A stretch of 64,000 nucleotides of DNA from Chrysaora quinquecirrha (GCA_014526335.1 JACTAT010000118.1:86501-150500); one strand, 5' to 3'; counted from the stretch's first letter, positions 12,101 through 25,488 are shown. Translations and numbers: made by a program. Notes: a model not told the origin generated them from the sequence alone.

Positions 12101-15100
12101 GAATTCAATAAATACGATGCTGATCCTGCAAAATGGATCAAACAATATGAAGGTGTCAATGCAATCAACAAAAGGGTATGGATTTGAACATTTTTTCTCA
12201 ATGAATTACAGAAATGGGTTTACTGTTCATGTGTACTCAAATAACCAAATTAATGTGTTTTGTCTATGGGTCCCATTCGTATATATGGGTAAATATGATA
12301 TGAAATGTTTTACTGTTGAAAAGAATAAAACCTATACAGTGAGGCCCCGCAAATAAGAAACCAAATATCATTATCCGAGGTTGTGTACAATAGGATATTG
12401 TATTTTCTATTGTCTTATCAAAAAGCCAGCCTAAAGTTTCTTATTTGGCCGTTTCTTCTTTGGGGGGCCTTACTGTATTGCTTTTCGTTAAATACTTTCC
12501 TAGACGATTATTTCAGAAAGAGATATCGGGCGTGCTGAACAATGGAATAAACAAGTTATAACAGTAGGCTAACCAGTTGAAGGCAACTGAAAATTACAAA
12601 CGAATATTTGGAAAACTAAAGTTAAACCATCGTTAGTTGAACCTCAGAGCAATGGTCAAAATATCTTCGTTCCAAGGTTTCTTTCTTAGTGAAACGAACT
12701 TCTATTCAACGGACAGTGACATTGTTCCCACAGTGTCCGTTGTATGGAGGTTTCTCTGCTGTAGTTTATTTCAGACTGCAGCATAATTATGATTTGATAA
12801 GAACCTTTTTTTTAAACCCATTCTGTTCAGGAACATGTTACACTGGAATTCTTCTTATGCTTTATTGCTGAAGAATTTTTCATTTTTATAATAATTATGC
12901 TGTTCTCATTTGTAGCCGTTTAATGTTGATGTTGGATATGAACGTTTCCTTGGACCAGAAATATTCTTTCATCCAGAGGTTGAGTTTTTTTCCTTTTAAG
13001 TTAACAGATAAAAACTGATGTTTTCTTTCAAAGTTTTCGTGAGAAATGGGATCTGTTTTTTAATATGTTGACGGGATGGGCATTGCAAATTTAAAGATTG
13101 TTACACTTCAAGGACTGTTTTGTTTTTATGATTATTTGGTTAAGCATATTCGAGCAGTTTCTTGAAATATTTAAACGGTTTTTGTGTACAAGGACTGATT
13201 ATTCAATCTAGTTTTGTTGTTTTATATGTGCCGATTTGTTGCATTCGCTGACAAGGTGGTATAACTTTCCATATTCCGTATTGTTAATTATTGCTATCAT
13301 TTTTACTTTTTAGTTTTCCAACCCAGATTTCACAACCTCGATTTCTGAAGCTGTAGACTCTGTCATTCAAAACACTCCAATTGACGTCCGTCGCCCATTA
13401 TACAAGGTATGATTGCATGATGTTTGACCTGTTGTTATGCCAAAAATTCTCTAGTATTCATTGGTCTGGAGTCTCCTTCAGGCAAGCCAAATTGTTTTAT
13501 TGATGGAGATGAAATGGAGACGCTTTTGATTTTGCTCTCTTGAACTCGTTTTTCTTCTTCAGTTTGGGTTAGGATAGTCTAGTGACTATGAGCCAATAAT
13601 ACGCCCCACCAAAGGTACTTGGTGCCTTTCTGATTATCCCAGAGTGAGATAAAATCATCAGGATGGAAATGCTGGGAAAAAGGACTCGGTGCTATACATC
13701 ATTTTGACAAATTTAACAGGTTTAGATTAAGTTTATTTTTGAAAATATTCATCTTCGACGACTGTTAAAAGCCTAATGTACCTCACGTTACGGGATGACC
13801 GTAAAGTTAAAAAAGAATTTCAAACCCAAATTCGTTGAAAGTATTTTGTTTGACTAGTACGTATCTTATTCATCCAAGACGGCACAGGTAAATCCTTTTC
13901 TGGGGCTTAATTTGTCTATTTATGAAGCTTTTTTGGAAAGAGTGTGATCCGTTTGCTAATTACAAGTAAAGTTGCTTTTTTTAAGTCTGCTATTAGCCTA
14001 GGGTAGCTCAGTCGACTTTACACTAAACCCCTGGTCTGGATGCGTATAGCATATAACAGGATGCATAACAGGATGTGGCCACAAACGGCGATAATAATTA
14101 CCGTCCAGGTAGTCATTTATACACCTGGGTAGAGAAAGAGGCATTTGTGTTAACAAGGTTGTTATGTTTGTAACATAAGTGCAAAGATCATGGCTGGAAC
14201 CGAAACATTTTCGTTGTGAGTCCTGTACGCTAACCACTGCACCACAGAGACATAAAAATGTATGCACACCAGCGACGTGGGCATCTTGTTTGATCACAAT
14301 TTGTATATCACTGGCTGTAAACGTCTAGGTTCCCTCTTGTTTCACCATTGTCAACTTTCTTGGCCCTTTTTTGATTTTTTTTATCTTTGCAAAAATTTAC
14401 TCATAGTTAAGCTGTAGCCCATATCAGTTCCTATCTATGATTTAATTAAACATAATTGCTGAATAGTTTTTTCAATAGATAGTCGATGCATTATTTGAAT
14501 GATAATCAGACTTGCATTCACAATTCTTTAATATTTTTTGTGCCTGTCAAAGTACTTTCTATCTAAAGTATTTTCATCAAATATGATCTTTAATATGCTT
14601 GTACATAGATCGTAATAAACTTGAGAATTTATACCTAATTAATTTGTTGCAAAAATGTTCTTATTCTTCTTTCAGAATATCGTATTGTCTGGAGGATCGA
14701 CAATGTTTAGGGATTTCGGGAGAAGATTGCAACGTGACGTGAAACGTGTTGTTGATGCCAGATTGAAAATGAGTGAGCAACTTAGTGAAGGAAGAATCAA
14801 AGTAAGAATCTATCTTAACAGCCTATTCAATGCACTTCAATTCAAATTTTTGAAGAATACAGATTTTGTTTACAAGTCTACAAATTTGGTTTAGAACAAT
14901 GTACTGTATACGTGACTCGAGAAGGCATTTCCTAACTAGGTCTAGCCGCTACTAAAAAGCTCAGGAAGAATTTAAACTACTTGCTTTTAAAAGACTACAA
15001 AGAAAAACAACATTGACAGCTTTGTTCGTTCATTTAGCCCACTAAAGTCCTAGAGTAAACAGCAGAAGCGAAACGCAGAAAAACAACGTGAACCATTGAC

Positions 15101-16314
15101 TATGCGTGGACTAACAACAAATTCTCGCTCAAGGCAACACTTGAATGAAACTAAGATCTCAATGAAACTCGAAAATGATTTCAATAAATCTTTCTGTTCC
15201 CTCTATTTAAGAGAAACAGGATCAATTCATTTTAGTTTTCATAGCTATTTACCTGGTAAGATTTAAGTTATTAAGTATCAGGTAAGATTATCTATTATGT
15301 CTTTCATTGTCATATTTTGTTTCGCTTTAACATGTTTACCGCCTAAAGAAGCAGCCATGAACCTGGCCAAACTAAAACACTGAATGTTGAAAACATATTC
15401 GCTAAATCATTTTGATTTTGGCTCATTTATCCTGCACTGTGCACGCCTTTTCGTTTTTGCTTTCTTGAGACATTTTGCCATTCTACAATTTTTTAATTTT
15501 GCAGCCAAAGCCAATCGATGTTTCTGTAATCACCCATTCTATGCAAAGATATGCAGTTTGGTTTGGAGGAAGCATGTTAGCTTCAACGGTAAGATTATTT
15601 TGATACATTAACTTATTTGAAACATCAATATAGCTGACTAAGTTCCTCTTCCGATGCTACTCTGGACTCTCCACTTCTCTCCACTTCAGAAGGACTGAAA
15701 CTTTTGCGTTGGGATGCTTATTCACTTATTTGCCATGTACCATATATGTGTTAGATTTCGGTAGTTAGGAAGTTTTTTGCTCTTGTTTTGACATTTGGTC
15801 TTGCAACATTAAGTACAACCCTTAATATTATATTCGATAATAGTCTCAATGCCCATGACCATTGCTATAAAGTAGTTTATTGGTATTTTGAGCCACTGAA
15901 GACTTCCTTTGAAATGAATTGAAAAAAGAAATGCAATGAAAGAAGCTCTTTAGTGTCCCCCAGCTTCATAAGAACTGGCATCGTTCTCTATTTCTGTGTC
16001 CCACAGACCTTTCCCTGTTCCCTTAGCTTTTTAATTTGCCTTTGTTGTTATTTTTCCTGGAATTACTCTCACTCATCCTCAACCTCCGTCGATGTGCCTT
16101 GACAAAACCAACATTAGCATTGCTGCCTGGAAATACATTAAGCCATTGCAAAACTGCAGCAATTGATGATGCACCAAGTTAACGGCATATGTCTTCATCG
16201 GTTCTTCTCTTCTTGCAGCCTGAATTCTACACCGTATGTCACACGAAAGCTCAGTACGATGAATGTGGTCCAAGCATTGCTCGACACAATCCTGTATTTG
16301 GAACTATGTCTTAG
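3133..16314 (+). CDS. ACTR3: actin-related protein 3 (ARP3), two blocks missing
   Basis: ARP3 is an ATP-binding subunit of the Arp2/3 complex, which nucleates branched actin in the cytoplasm. Exons, all with GT-AG borders and matching phases: 3133-3176 (ATG in good context; DNGTG phosphate loop 1), 6113-6168, 7063-7128, 7400-7449, 10216-10261 ([15 protein letters not shown]), 10556-10605 ([17 protein letters not shown]), 12065-12175, 12916-12978 ([16 protein letters not shown]), 13314-13406, 14676-14801 ([20 protein letters not shown]), 15505-15588, 16219-16314 (ends NPVFGTMS, stop). Two family blocks are not found. The first is the exon after residue 72: only WPIRHGI at 8240-8260 remains before a transposon. 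The second is about 85 residues between 10605 and 12065, including the DSGDGVTH phosphate loop 2. Joining what is left stays in frame and gives about 294 residues against about 418 normally. It is either a recently damaged copy, a haplotype or assembly deletion, or an odd variant. Confidence 0.9.
3177..6112. other. ARP3 intron 1
   Basis: A 2.9 kb AT-rich intron. It includes a poly-C run at about 5331-5344 and a fragment at 4390-4440 (attttctgggggag followed by accccc) that recurs near 32.4 and 37.6 kb, so it probably belongs to a dispersed repeat. I see no gene in it. Confidence 0.5.
6433..6830. repeat. tandem repeat with an inverted tail, ARP3 intron 2
   Basis: The words cactactgtggtgggtta, ttatgcttgatgtgg and tttttgcatactgtg recur on the + strand from 6433 to about 6725. 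From 6724 the reverse complement follows (accacatcaagcataataa, ccaccacagtacgcaaaaaa). The array can therefore fold on itself. Confidence 0.75.
7500..7806 (-). pseudogene. possible retroelement C-terminal fragment
   Basis: Read on the minus strand in shifting frames it gives pieces such as [10 protein letters not shown] and [15 protein letters not shown]. The second resembles the ...DR.KWR.L... tail of many non-LTR retrotransposon reverse transcriptases. Stops and frameshifts are present. The assignment is weak and rests on these short motifs only. Confidence 0.3.
8631..8766. mobile_element. CGAGGGGC-type MITE copy 1
   Basis: It starts ccgaggggcaattcactcc and ends gaatgaatcgcccctcgg, giving inverted ends over about 136 bp. 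Inner words include gtacgagatttttatgaaaa. It lies nested inside the foldback element at 8263-9749. Confidence 0.75.
8815..8950. mobile_element. CGAGGGGC-type MITE copy 2
   Basis: It starts ccgaggggcaattcactcc and ends gagtgaaatgcccctcgg, the best-preserved inverted ends of the family. Inner words are cttgaaagtctcgtacacc and gtctcgtacgcc. It is nested inside the larger element. Confidence 0.8.
9207..9342. mobile_element. CGAGGGGC-type MITE copy 3
   Basis: It starts ccgaggggcattattcactc and ends gagtgaaatgccctcgg. The interior is about 90 percent like copy 2 by eye and lies in the same orientation. Confidence 0.75.
10759..11419. mobile_element. MITE with GTCCGAAAT subterminal repeats
   Basis: The ends are tacattagttccgaaaa (10759) and ttttcggaactaatgta (11419), a 17-bp perfect inverted repeat. 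Inside both ends the word gtccgaaat or its complement recurs four to six times. It is about 661 bp long, with no coding capacity. It sits in the ARP3 intron where the missing central exon would be expected. Confidence 0.85.
12335..12477. mobile_element. 143-bp MITE, TA-flanked
   Basis: The left end is tacagtgaggcccc and the right end is the complement of tacagtaaggcccccc. Both sides continue to an ataagaaac word. CAGT termini flanked by TA suggest a Tc1/mariner-type origin. Confidence 0.75.
13985..14252 (-). mobile_element. tRNA-derived SINE
   Basis: Read on the minus strand from 14252, the head tctgtggtgcagtggttagc matches a tRNA-like box A, and ggttccagcc about 50 bases on matches box B. 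The body holds acccaggtgtataaatgact followed by acctgg, a segment seen in several animal SINE families. The 3' end (left side) runs into a short A-rich stretch near 13976. It lies in an ARP3 intron. Confidence 0.75.
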
Positions 16315-16444
16315 ACATGTAATATTGCAAGGGAGTATTTTGTACAATTGAATATGGTAGTAAGCAATGATTAATGACACAGTGATTTCTAGCTTCAGCT
16401 AATTTTTCAAAGAATATAATTTCATAAGTTTTTGAAATATAACA

Positions 16445-16450
16445 AATAAA
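16445..16450 (+). terminator. AATAAA polyadenylation signal for ARP3
   Basis: AATAAA lies 131 bases after the ARP3 stop and is the first canonical signal downstream of it. It gives a short, plausible 3' UTR. Confidence 0.5.
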
Positions 16451-18082
16451 AAAGGGATTCAGTTGCTCACTAACTTTCATGATAGATTGGGTCTTCATCA
16501 CTCGTCGGTTTCAGCTGGAAGGCCCTTTAATTATTCTTGAATTCAATCCAATGAGATAGTTGGCTTACATCTGTTATATTTTTACGTAAGAATAGAGTGA
16601 CGTAAATGCAACAATAATATCTGAAAGATGAGAGAATCAATGTCTCTAGATAGCTGCTGCTTAGTGCGGATGCAAAGCGTTAAGGGTTTCTTACAGTTAA
16701 CTGAATTGAAGGTTAGATTGGGGTACAATAAATTAAGCCTTACGCATCTATTTCCTGCTCCCATGTCTCTTTGAGGTATCGCGAATAGAATCTTTAAGTT
16801 ACATTTCTTCTGTTTTCGGCAGTAAGTTAAAGACGTTTTAATCATTGCATTTGTTTTCATATCTAGTTTTATACCTGAAATATTACTATGTACGTGTGAA
16901 CTGAACTACTATCTTTTTATTTGTCAATTAACTCTCCATACATCATACATCTCATGTGTCTAAGCTTCAGAAACGAATGGGCAGCGTTTGGGTTGTCGTA
17001 ATACAATATATTATTGGAGATACATTGGAAATGTATTATCTTTTTTGAATGGGGTATGTCTAGCATCATTTCAGTCTGCTCGCGGTTTCCACCGGTTTCC
17101 TTTAACCATGAGGCCGCCTAAAAACCCATCGTTGGTTCTCTTTGTACAGCCAAAGACCTGTGATTGAAAGCATTAAACATTAAACCTTTCGTATTAGCGA
17201 TTTTAATCTCACTCAAAGGTAGATTGTAAAATGAGATGCAATGGCAAAGTGGTTCAAATCATGATTTGGGCCTAAATTGGCTTGAGACGGCGCTCCCTTG
17301 GCTGGAGGCAGCAATGCTTTAAGTAAAATCGGTTTTAGCGTTTAGATCGAGGTTTAGATAACCAAATTATTCATATTCTTTGATATAGAAGAAAATGTGA
17401 CATTCAGTCAATTTTTTGATGTTCATTTAATTTACGATGTACAGGACCAACTGAAAACAGACACACAGCGGAAATGTTACATCTTGGTTTTCTAACAGAT
17501 AAATGGATGAGGAAGTGATTAGTGTTATAATCTTTTCCCCTGAAATCTTAAGACTAGAACTCTGCTAACAGGTTTTCTAACAGAAAGAAGACTATGCATT
17601 ATTATTTTTGTCACAAACAGTTTGAAAGTGGTCGTTTGAAAGTGAATATGATGCGTAAGAGCATCATTGCTGGTACTGTACAAATGTTTGACCAGCTTAA
17701 AACAAAACACGTTCAGTTGTCATGTCATCACTATTCTAGGTATATCTTGTACATATCTTTTTTCAGACCTGTTTTCATTGTTATTATAATCAGATTCTAG
17801 TACTATTTACATAAACCTCTAATGTAGGCTTTGTATTCAATGTTGCATTTTTTCAAATATTTTCTATTCAATTGTTTTTTTGCTATTGTAGCAAATAAAT
17901 CTGTAAAAAGATAGCAGACAATGTCTAATGTAAGATTCACTTTCGTCAATATTCAATACTGTTTTAATTCTAAGGCAAAGAAAAAGATATTTTGACTGCA
18001 ACTGCCCACGAAATCAGATTTAGATACAGTCTAGCCTTACGACTGACCTGTGAGTTCCTTTCCCAATTCTTTTCCCTTGCAG
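16451..18082. other. spacer after ARP3, no supported gene
   Basis: AT-rich sequence. A possible small exon at 17583-17653 (acceptor taacag, ATG at 17594, donor gtaaga) reads MHYYFCHKQFESGRLK..., but it has no recognisable similarity and could be chance. I see nothing else. Confidence 0.35.
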
Positions 18083-18190
18083 AGCAAATTAAAGAGAGAC
18101 TTCAAGTCTTTGGCTTTGAAAAAGCGATTGATCGCATCGCTTCAGAGACAAAGAGGCTGCTCAGATATAGTGATGGAGTTTCGCTGTAAT
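18083..18190 (+). CDS. candidate upstream exon of the pseudokinase-RhoGEF gene
   Basis: A good polypyrimidine tract and acceptor (cccttgcag) precede a stretch ending at a strong donor (gtacgtaagt). In the frame that reads SKLKRDFKSLALKKRL... it has 36 codons, ends in phase 0 and could join the exon at 21269. A second frame (EQIKERLQVFGFEKAIDRI...) is also open but ends in a stop at 18187-18189. No family is recognised, so its place in the gene is inference. Confidence 0.35.
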
Positions 18191-21100
18191 GTACGTAAGT
18201 AGCTGAGTATTTTTAATATAACATAGAGTTGAGTTAGCAATCCGTTTACTTACTGTCACATAAATCACGTCAGATTCTCGATGAGAAAAATTTCCTGTAA
18301 AACCACAATTCTGTTAAAGTTCTCCTCCCTTGTCACGTGGTAACGTGTCACTTCGTAGCTCTTATTCACCATTAACATGATGGTGCCAACGTGATCTATC
18401 ACCGTTTTGTTTTTCAGTTTGTTGTTTCGTATTTCGTTCTAGTTAATGTCTGTTCATGCTTGGCTGTTCACATGGAGAAAGTTTTCCCTGCATTTTCCCG
18501 TTTAAACGGTAATCCCTTTTCATCGTGATCCCGCCTGATATAGTTACTTCTTCAACTACAGCACATTCGTTCATATGGGATAGGATAAATTTCCCTGCTT
18601 GCTGACATCTCGAATGAGCACTGCCAAGCGCCACGTCTTCCACGTGTCTCGTCTTCCGCGTCTTGTGTTTCCCCTGCAAAGGCGGGAAATTTTCTAAATG
18701 TGAAATGCTGGCAGTCAAAGATTCCTGTTCCTGCTTCAGCAGGGCAGGGAAACACTCTCCAGATAACAGACCCAAAGAGGGGGATTTTAAATATTATTAT
18801 TGGCTGTCAATGGCTGTCATTTACGAGTTATAGTTGAACAACATTGTTAGTCTGTTAGTATGTGCGCATTTAGATTTAGCCTTCGTTAAGCTCTGGATTA
18901 TTTATTGTATCCATCTATTCATATATCCAGGCAACAAAATAAGATTTAGTAGTACAGTACATTTAATCCAAAGAAAGTGTAGACTATCCAAAGTGGTGCG
19001 TCCAGTTTACTGCAAGAGGAAATTATGTTTAGAGAATGCCGTACTACTTCCATTGAACGCCGGGCGTTTATCAAGTATGGCTTCTATCGCGTACAGGGGT
19101 AAAACACAAGTATAGAATATGAAACACATTATCACAAGATGCGACAAGATTTTGGACAGACTTGAAAATCTTCTTAAAGGCTCTAAAGTTCGTTAACAGG
19201 ACGAAACAATTGACCAAGGCTAAATGCATACTAAGTGGCGGTCGAAATACATCAGCTAGAAAAGTGCATTCTTGCCCGCTTCTTGGATGGTATATATAGC
19301 CATCTTCGTCATTTCCGATATCATCTGCACGTCGCTTTGGTCAATTATGTATCGCAAACTTTTTATATTCAATGTTCCACATAGATTGTACCTGTTGGCG
19401 ATGACTTGACTTCTCTATATAACTGGGCACGGACGTCAGGAATTAAAAGTTCTTGACTTATAAAGGCGGGTTTCCACTTGTGCAAATTTGGTCGTGCGAC
19501 CCATGATTTTCACTTCCGTGAATCTGGTCGTGCGACTAAAGCAATTTGATAGGTTCTGTTTTTTGCTGGTTCCGAAAAAGTAGAAGTCAATGCAACTTCC
19601 AAATCAGTCGCGCGATCGCTGATGACCTGGGAGTCTTCGTAACTGAAACAAACTACGCATGCCCAGAGAGCTGGTCACACGATTGTGCGACCAAATTCGC
19701 AGGAGTGGAAACCCGCCTTAAAGCAATACTTGAGCAGAGCATGGCGCATGTATGGTCTCTGAGCCAACTCCGTGGACAGCTTGCTTGGCCCGGACAACAA
19801 GCGCAGAATTGGGCTGAATTGACAATTGACATTGGCTTTTTAGAAATATGATCCGACTTATTTCCTTATTGTTCAATGCTTATACTGCTTGTTTACAGTG
19901 ATTGGATGCAGAATTTTATTAGGTAGAGCTTATGAGAGTTAAATGGCGTTTGATAGGCTATTGAGTTCGGCGGGGTACGGGGTCTGGAATCTGCTTTTCC
20001 TTTTCTCAATTGAATGCAAAGATGTAGAAAAACAAGTGGATAAACGGAGCCTTCTGTGTCATTGTTTTTTCTGTTTCTTTTCCATTCCTCCTGCATTTCT
20101 CATCATTGAGATGCGAGAGCGAGAGAGTTCGAAAGATGTGAAATATATCCCAGGGTTGGCCGTGTTATTGTTGTTGCTGTATTGATTTCTCTTTTTTCCA
20201 TCTTGTGAATCTAATTAACAGTTCTGAATCCTTGGGGAAATTTTTTATCCTCCAATTTAAGGATCCTTTTTCAAAGTTTGCTGTATCAAAATGAAAATTA
20301 CTTTGAAAACGTTTCCCATTGTTGAATATTGACCAGGGAATAACCTGTTCAGCCTTTATTGAGATTACTTAGATTGTTCATTTTGCGTGTTTACCATAAG
20401 CTGATAACTGCCTTTATTCGCTATATCCAAACACTTTTCATACAATATCCACGAATTGAAATTTTGAATTAAGACTCCGCTGGGACCTTTGCTTCGTGTT
20501 TCAAGTCTTGTGTGTGTTATGTGTTTTTCGTCGCTTGAATTACTGACATCATGTCGTATGTTAGTTTGGAGTTTACAAAATGAACCATGTTATTTCTAAA
20601 GGATGAAGTTAATGAAATACTTGCATGTGGAGCTCTATGACGACTCAATATGAAATCGAAGCATACATCACTGTAGTGGACATGAGTTTCTATTCTTATT
20701 AAAATGTCTACACAGCGACATGGCGCAGATTGCTTTGAAATTCTCTCGGTAAGATGAAAGTTGTTTTCTTTAAATCTTTTATTTGGATCAGTTTTGATTG
20801 GCATATTTATTCGTTGTAGTTAGGATTATTTTTAACAAGCATTTTATTGACGTTATCGATTACTATCTTGAATATGTTCTTCCAAATATTAATCATGTTT
20901 TATACTGTTGGCATCGAGAGTGGCATAATCAGTACACACCGTCTTGTAAACCGTCGTATTAACAAATACAGCATTAACAAACAGTGACCGAAACAAACCG
21001 ATTTTATTAACAGCTCCTTATTTTGAAAGATTTGAAAAATTGAATTTGCAACAGGTAGGTAGCTTTACTTGGAAATTTTGCAGATGTTTTGGAAATGCCC

Positions 21101-21268
21101 ATTTGCCTTTTCTGGCCTCTCTGTGGCTGAATGATTAAGGAATTTAGGCCTATCTAATAAAACTAAAAAGGTTCAGGGCCTCTATTTTTCAATTTTCAAA
21201 GAATTTTTTTTTCATTTTAAGAGGGAGAATTTCTAATGTATGATGTAGCTTTCTGCTTCTTCATGCAG
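18191..21268. other. intron or spacer upstream of the pseudokinase exons
   Basis: It contains one MITE (19463-19719). An open stretch at about 18931-19080 has exon-like ends (LENAVLLPLNAGRLSSMAS), but I cannot tie it to a gene. The true 5' end of the kinase-GEF gene is not located. Confidence 0.4.
19463..19719. mobile_element. 257-bp MITE with AAGGCGGGTTTCCACT ends
   Basis: The left end aaggcgggtttccact and the right end agtggaaacccgcctt are perfect 16-bp inverted repeats. They extend inward through gcaaatttggtcg and cgaccaaattcgc with one or two mismatches. No coding capacity. Confidence 0.85.
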
Positions 21269-24200
21269 TCCCGCAGCCGCAGCCCCGACGTATATGCGCA
21301 CCACAAGGCAAGAGTATGAGTAAGAGCTTGAAATTTTCTTTAACACTATAAGTACGAAAATAGGCATTAATTTAAGCCTTTTTTGCCATTTTTAGTTTGT
21401 TCGTGGTTCTGGTAACAACAAAGTTTACAATGTACGTCACAAAGAGACAGGGGAACATCTTACAATGTATGTCATTGCTAAACAAAATGGCGAAGTCACG
21501 TGTTTGGACTCTTTGCTACATACAAGATCATTCAGGATACCATTTTTAACCAGCCTCAGGTAACATTAATTTCATTTTACACTATGGTGCGATAAAAAGC
21601 GGACACGTCATTGACAAACATTATCAATCCAAAACTCAGCAGGGAATGAAATTCAGACATAGGTCGATACAACTTACAAGTAGTCTCGAGGTAGCTTGGG
21701 CGCGGTGAGGTACTTGATATAATTTTGACATGTAAGGGTATGTTAGTCACATACGGGTTGCCTATTGGACCTATTGGCCCTGAAATTCTCTAAACGTTGA
21801 TATGACTTTAACCATAACACCTTATAAGAGGATGGGGAATTCGGGGAAATGCAGAGAACTTAAAATTTTACTTTATTTCTGACATAATAGCGCATATCGC
21901 ATGAAAGATGATCGTAATACAATTTCATGTAATTATAAGGCCTAGAAAGCCTGATTACTCTCATATTCCGCTTATCATTGCTCATAATCATTTGATATCT
22001 TATTAACCTTAAGGTCTGTGTCTTTATTAAAAGTGTAGAATCTCGATGGTACACCCCCGTCAACCCAGAAGTCCTGTCCCCCTCCTCTGAATCTTGTAAT
22101 CTGATTGATCTGATTGGTGCTCAAACAAAATACCAGGTTAAAAGGTTAAAAGAGACTAGACATTGATATAAGGAGGTTCTCCAAAATAGATGCATGGAGA
22201 CAAAGCAGCTCTTTTCAATACCTACACAATAGGCAGTTTAGTTATTCGTCTCTCATTCAATTTTGATTGATGGGTGGATGTAAGCCACTTTTATGCAAGT
22301 CAATTCCCTTTAACATTTCTGGTACCCAAGGTACATTTCTGGTCGATTCACTTCGAGTTACATCTGTGTTTATAATTCATTACTGTCAAGTCAGTTGTTT
22401 CGGTCTTAATAATTCTCTCATGAGTGGCAGGTTATGCTCGGGTATGGTGAAGTAGTGTTCTCTTTATTGGGCTATAAAAGTTTTTTGAACCCAATAGATA
22501 CTGTAATTTTTTGTGCCACTAAAGACAGCAAGCAGTAAAGCAAGAGGGACGACGGAAGCAATTGAGAGTTAGGGTACGGAATTTTTTTAGGCAAGGATAG
22601 GCAAGGTAAGATCAAATGGCCTGTTTGGGAGAGTAAATGGGACATATTTTTTTCAAGAAACATCTTGGATGACAGGTATCCATTTGTGTCCCCTGCTACA
22701 TCCGAAGTCTGTGAACTGCAAATAGTCGAATGGTATTGCTATGCAGGTTTCCTCATTGTGTTTAGTTTTCATGGGAATTTTTTACAGATACACTTTCAAG
22801 ACGAAAGCAAGACAGTATTTGGTATTAGACAACACCGATAGCGAGCGGCAATTATCAAAATACTTCTCTTACTGGGAACCTTTCAGTTTGGAAGAAGTGG
22901 TTTTTCTTACGGCAGAAATCATAACAGCTATAAGTCATTTGCATGTTTGCTGTGCAACGTATAGGCAACTTTACCTTGAAAACATTCTTATCGACTCAAG
23001 TGGACATGTTCAGTTACGAAGAGATGTATCTGATAGCAGCCAATGGGCACAACGTGAGTGTTATTTATGCGAAGGAAGAAATTTGTGCTCGTTTCACTCT
23101 AGTGTAAAGGCTGAGCCAAGTAAAGTTGCAAAGGATTGGAGAGATATTGGCAATTTAGTGTGTTTGTTGCTCACTGGCAAAAAAGCGTTTGAAGAAGTTG
23201 AAAAGACGCATGAATCTCGGTGAGTTATAAAAACAGATATTTTTTTGTTACGTTACATCGAAAGCTTCTGTGCCAAATTCTTATAAGAACCGTTAGTGCA
23301 ATAGACCAAAGGTGTGAATGTTCCATGTTTGATTTCAATGATCTTTTGGTTGTATATACTTTTCTTTTCGTTTTCTGACTTCCTTATAGAATATTTTTCA
23401 CTGGCAAATCTTTGTTCCCGATGAGTAGAGACGAACGTTAACTAGCAGAGGAACTGTCGCATATTAATGATGCACTCTTTTGTTTATAAGAACCGCTAAA
23501 TATCGCCTTGATGTTATTATTTTCTCATTCATGCAAATGGCCCACACTACTCAAAGATATCCCTCCGCGCTACTCATGGTATCCCTCCACACTACTGAAC
23601 ATCCCCCGCGCTACTCAGAGATATCCCTCCGCTCTACTGAACATCCCCCACACTACTCAGAGATGCCTCCCCGGAAGCATCATGATATCCCTCCACGGTA
23701 CTCATGGTATCCCCCCGCGCTACTGAACATCCCCCACACTACTGATGATGCCTCCCCGGAAGCATCATGATATCCCTCCGCGCTACTCATGGTATCCCTC
23801 CACACTACTGAACATCCCCCACGCTACTCAGAGATAATCCCCCACACTACTGAACATCCCCCACACTACTCACAGATGCCTCCCCGGAAGCATCATGATA
23901 TCCCTCCACGGTACTCATGGTATCCCCCCGCACTACTGAACATCCCCCACACTACTGATGATGCCTCCCCGAAAGCATCATGATATCCCTCCGCGCTACT
24001 CATGGTATCCCTCCACACTACTGAACATCCCCCGCGCTACTCAGAGATATCCCTCCGCACTACTGAACATCCCCCACACTACTCAGAGATGCCTCCCCGT
24101 GCAACTCATGATATCCCTTCACACTACTGAATATCCCCCGCACTACTGCACATCCCCCACACTACTGCACACACGTTGTGTGGGGTGGTTAAGCAAGTGA

Positions 24201-25488
24201 ACTTGCGTCTACATGGCGAAAACATGTTTCAAAACTGACGACTGTAAAAAATATTTAAGATTTTAACGATTAAGCTATGATAGAAACATTCGATATTCGT
24301 GTTATAAAACGACTTATAAGAAATTGAACTCTATCAAGTAAATAATTATACTCGGACGAATTATACAGTTCGATGTAAGTTCAAACAAATGTGCAGATCC
24401 GGGTATCGCGTCCTCTTGCAATAATCTACTATTTTGATAAAATAAACGTGAGTTATCCATTATACCTGTATTTCCAATCTTTTTTTCACACCTTATCCAT
24501 GAAGGGACAATCTTCATTTTCGTTTCTAATGGAGATTAAATCCAATGAATTTTTCATTAATAATAAATTGCATAAACCTGTTGAATGAGGAAATCTCTTG
24601 TTGTTGAAACATCAATTCATTCTTTAAACCGTTGTTATCCATTATAACAAATTTCTTTTTAGGTATTTTCGATCATATTCTTTGCCAAACAGACTCTCTG
24701 GTGTTGCTGCAGACTTTGTTGAAGGCCTACTTCAATGGGAAAACAATCCCATACCAACATCCCTCACTCAAAGCCATCAATTTTTTGCATCTATCGACTG
24801 GAATAAGGTAAGCTTATTCTTAGTTTAATTTGTTCAGCTATAAGCTAGTTATTGAAATATATTACCGAGTTTTTAATTTGTATCTTGCGGCAAGAAATTA
24901 GTCAAGTTTCCTATCTTTGAGTTAAGTATTGCTGTTTTGCAAGCCAATACAATTTACAAATGTTCTGAATCAAATTAAAAATCACGGAGCTGGAAATGAT
25001 TACGTTGCGATTATACCCTTACATTTTATGTCCGAAGGACATAATGAGAGGGTGTTCGTGGAACGCATGTATGGGTACATGTATGGATACATGTATGGAT
25101 ACATGTAAGGATGTATGTATAGACGCTTTTTTCTGCCAAACGTGTAACAATAGATGAGTCACAAATACGAGGAAGTAAACTTTGAAGTCGCCGTAATTGA
25201 TCATCATGAAAACCAACTAATTGACAATTACGGAGTTTGTAAACAAGTAGATGATTCATTGTGGTCGAAAATTAGGCAGAAGTTCTCGAAGGTCTTATTT
25301 TGATCATAGTTTTGATGATGAGAACGATTTTGATGATGATGATGTCATGATGATGATGGCGCATAGAGATGTGAGTTGATTAATGCAATTCCTATGGTTG
25401 CTTAATGTTAGTATGAATTAGTGTATATCACTATCTGTTGTAACTAACAAAAAAAGAAATATATCATATAATATCATATGACGATGAC

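Noticed and set aside
13985..14252. A functional tRNA gene
   Set aside because: Box A and box B are present, but the acceptor stem does not close and a SINE body follows.
23480..24200. Open frames through the intron minisatellite
   Set aside because: Periodic artefacts flanked by kinase exons that splice over them.
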